Below are positions 62,712 to 64,000 of a stretch of 64,000 nt of DNA, piece after piece. The stretch is from the NCBI GenBank assembly GCA_023014485.1, contig JAJOZX010000995.1, forward strand, positions 360,001 through 424,000, given 5' to 3'. This DNA comes from Bathynomus jamesi (lineage: Eukaryota; Arthropoda; Malacostraca; Isopoda; Cirolanidae). The position numbers and the translations under genes are program-made. How positions within the stretch are numbered: the stretch's first letter is position 1; each line of letters starts with the position of its first letter. The notes under the pieces were generated by a model. The model saw only the letters and a list, made by a program, of their open reading frames with translations, was not told where the DNA came from and made no database searches.

Positions 62712-63523
62712 GTGTTTTCTATCAATAACTTAAACCTAAGAATTTGATGATCACTACATCCTAAACTCTCGCCTACTTCTAAACTATCGACTATATTTTC
62801 GCCGTTCTTCATCACCAAATCTAAAATATTGTCACCGCGCGTTGGTTCGGTAATTATCTGTCGTAAAAAATGATCCTCCATGAACTCAATCAATCTCAAA
62901 CCCTCCTCATTACCAGTAAAAGTCTCGTAATTAACATTAGGGCAGTTAAAGTCTCCGACAATTATACTATTCCGATTGTCAATAAAGTTACCAAGAAGTG
63001 AGTAAAATCTAGTATCGGTATCGAAGGGTTGAACGGGAGGTCTATAAACAACAACAAAATTAAAACTACTGTAATACTACGCGCCCTAACTTCAACGCAT
63101 ATCGCATTAATTGCTGCCGGAAAATCCATCTTAACCTCGATAGCCCTAAGGGAATTACGAATGTACAGCAAAACACCGCCACCAAACCTATGTAACCTAT
63201 CATTAGTAAAGAGTTTAAAACCCGGTATATCAAGTTCCCCCAACAAGTCCCGAGTCACGGTATTTAACCACGTTTCAGTGATAGCAACTATATCGTAGTT
63301 GCCGAATAAATTATCGCCTTAAATTCATTTAATTTATTCTTAATACTACGCGCGTTACAATAAAAGACGTTTAAGTTATTTTTTACCACGGCCGGCGTTT
63401 TAAACTATTTTTCACGTCGGGCCCGCGTTCCCCGGACCCACAACGTTTAAAGAAGGCTTCGACCTATACAGCTTTCGCACGTTTTCGTCTATTAACCTAC
63501 CTAGTCTAGCATTACCTATTTCA

Positions 63524-64000
63524 TTAAAATGCACCCCCATCTTTTATAAAAAGGCTAGGATAACTGAATTCTGACCACAGCTTTACGAAGGGTACATTTT
63601 CCTCAGCACAAATCTCTTCTAATTTAGTATTCAAAAATATCGTTTTAGGCATAATCCTAAGACCCAAACCGTGCCTAGGGGTAATACCTAGAACTAAAGA
63701 CCTATCTGACCTCGCCTTTAGGGACCTAATTAACCCCTTATATCTCTCCAAAAGGTCAGGCACTCTCGTATCGGGCCTATACGAGTCGTTGCCCCCTACC
63801 ATCGTCACCAACATCGAGTGACGGGAGGCAACGTCACTCCTGTCCACCTCGTCTCTAACTCTGTCAACCCTGGCCCCTGGGAGACAGACCCTCCTCCTCT
63901 TGGTTGGATGCCGTTCAACGAACTCTGTGTCCATATGGCGCAGTAAAGAGTCCCCAATTAAAATAGTGTCCCCCTCATTCACGTCCCTTTCCAAATGGGC
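63524..64000 (-). pseudogene. CR1 ORF1 (SGNH esterase part), 5' end outside the window
   Basis: Reads from the window edge: GDTILIGDSLLRHMD (Ser block), a RRRVCLPGARVDRV stretch, LVTMVGGNDSYRP (Asn block), LERYKGLIRSL, then PSLFIKDG, where the expected DGxHxN block is lost by a frameshift near 63545. It then stops at 63524. It belongs to the same family as the ORF1 at 54932 but is diverged. N-terminal zinc and coiled-coil parts lie beyond 64000. Confidence 0.75.

Larger units (their letters stand above)
60331..63258 (-). pseudogene. CR1 ORF2, decayed and interrupted
   Basis: Pieces: endonuclease 63258-62962 (RFGGGVLLYIRNSL) and 62899-62675 (ILDLVMKNG, LGCSDHQILRF); then, beyond the insertion, 62294-61524 (WWTREIGEFINERNRAYILN, KAPGPDAFYPRHLKDL), 61378-61124 (HGFRRHRSCLTNLLEF, VIYLDFKKAFDTVPHRR) and 60870-60331 (FNVDKCKVMHIGSRNN, YKSLVRPHLEYAVQFW). 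The palm Asp pair region (about 60930-60960) reads out of frame. Early frameshifts near 62930, 61450 and 60890 and a missing RT block make it non-functional. Confidence 0.85.
59945..64000 (-). mobile_element. Second CR1 LINE subfamily, decayed, extends past the window
   Basis: Minus strand: the 3' end near 59945 with a short shared end (caaagaccctaagatccact on the plus strand, compare caaagaccctaggatccact in the other CR1 copies), a 3' UTR to 60330, ORF2 pieces (60331-63258) and ORF1 (63524 to the window end). It is clearly diverged in protein from the CR1 at 52 kb, though all domains align. ORF2 is interrupted by a 444-bp element at 62268. Confidence 0.85.

Noticed and set aside
1..64000. 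CRISPR array or bacterial operon
   Set aside because: No regularly spaced identical direct repeats with unique spacers; the content is eukaryotic.

Overview
The window is intergenic or repeat-derived DNA from a eukaryote with a very repeat-rich genome. It is most likely an arthropod and plausibly a crustacean. This is inferred from the repeat mix: CR1-type LINEs with an esterase ORF1, Penelope, BEL/Pao, Polinton/Maverick, Tc1/mariner and hAT elements, and many (TA)n, (GA)n and (TAA)n arrays. I found no convincing host gene. Nearly every long reading frame belongs to a mobile element, and most are broken.

Layout: 0.14-3.9 kb is a DNA transposon (here TE-A copy 1) with long inverted ends and a broken transposase. 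4.8-7.5 kb holds a LINE remnant, an internally deleted TE-B derivative, a short hAT element with a perfect 8-bp target duplication, and a head-to-head cluster of tRNA-derived SINE copies. 8.94-11.89 kb is TE-B, with long inverted ends and TA target sites, abutting a truncated CR1 (to 13.4 kb). 13.7-15.2 kb is a Penelope element with a GIY-YIG domain. 16.6-23.4 kb is a decayed Polinton/Maverick (protein-primed family B DNA polymerase, packaging ATPase, small overlapping ORFs), cut at 23,434 by an RNase H-bearing LINE (to 26.9 kb). 26.9-29.6 kb is another LINE and 29.7-30.5 kb a deleted mariner.

30.48-44.93 kb is a second TE-A copy whose transposase is split by two nested insertions: a LINE with a 2A-like peptide (31,721-35,705, 11-bp target duplication) and a BEL/Pao retrotransposon (35,760-43,002, two 560-bp LTRs). 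45.3-48 kb is a LINE fragment split by a 1.4-kb Tc1/mariner-like element. 48.34-56.1 kb is an almost complete CR1 LINE with both ORFs open. Its 3' UTR is split by a 3.0-kb transposon with CACTG ends, a TTA target duplication and a readable intron. The last 8 kb carries an RT fragment, several MITEs and snapback palindromes, and a decayed CR1 whose ORF2 is split by a 444-bp element with an 8-bp duplication.

The elements do not work together as a pathway. Their nesting gives a relative age order: TE-A before the 2A-LINE and BEL, CR1 before the CACTG element, and Polinton before the I-like LINE. Coordinates of element ends come from reading the inverted repeats, LTRs and target duplications by eye.
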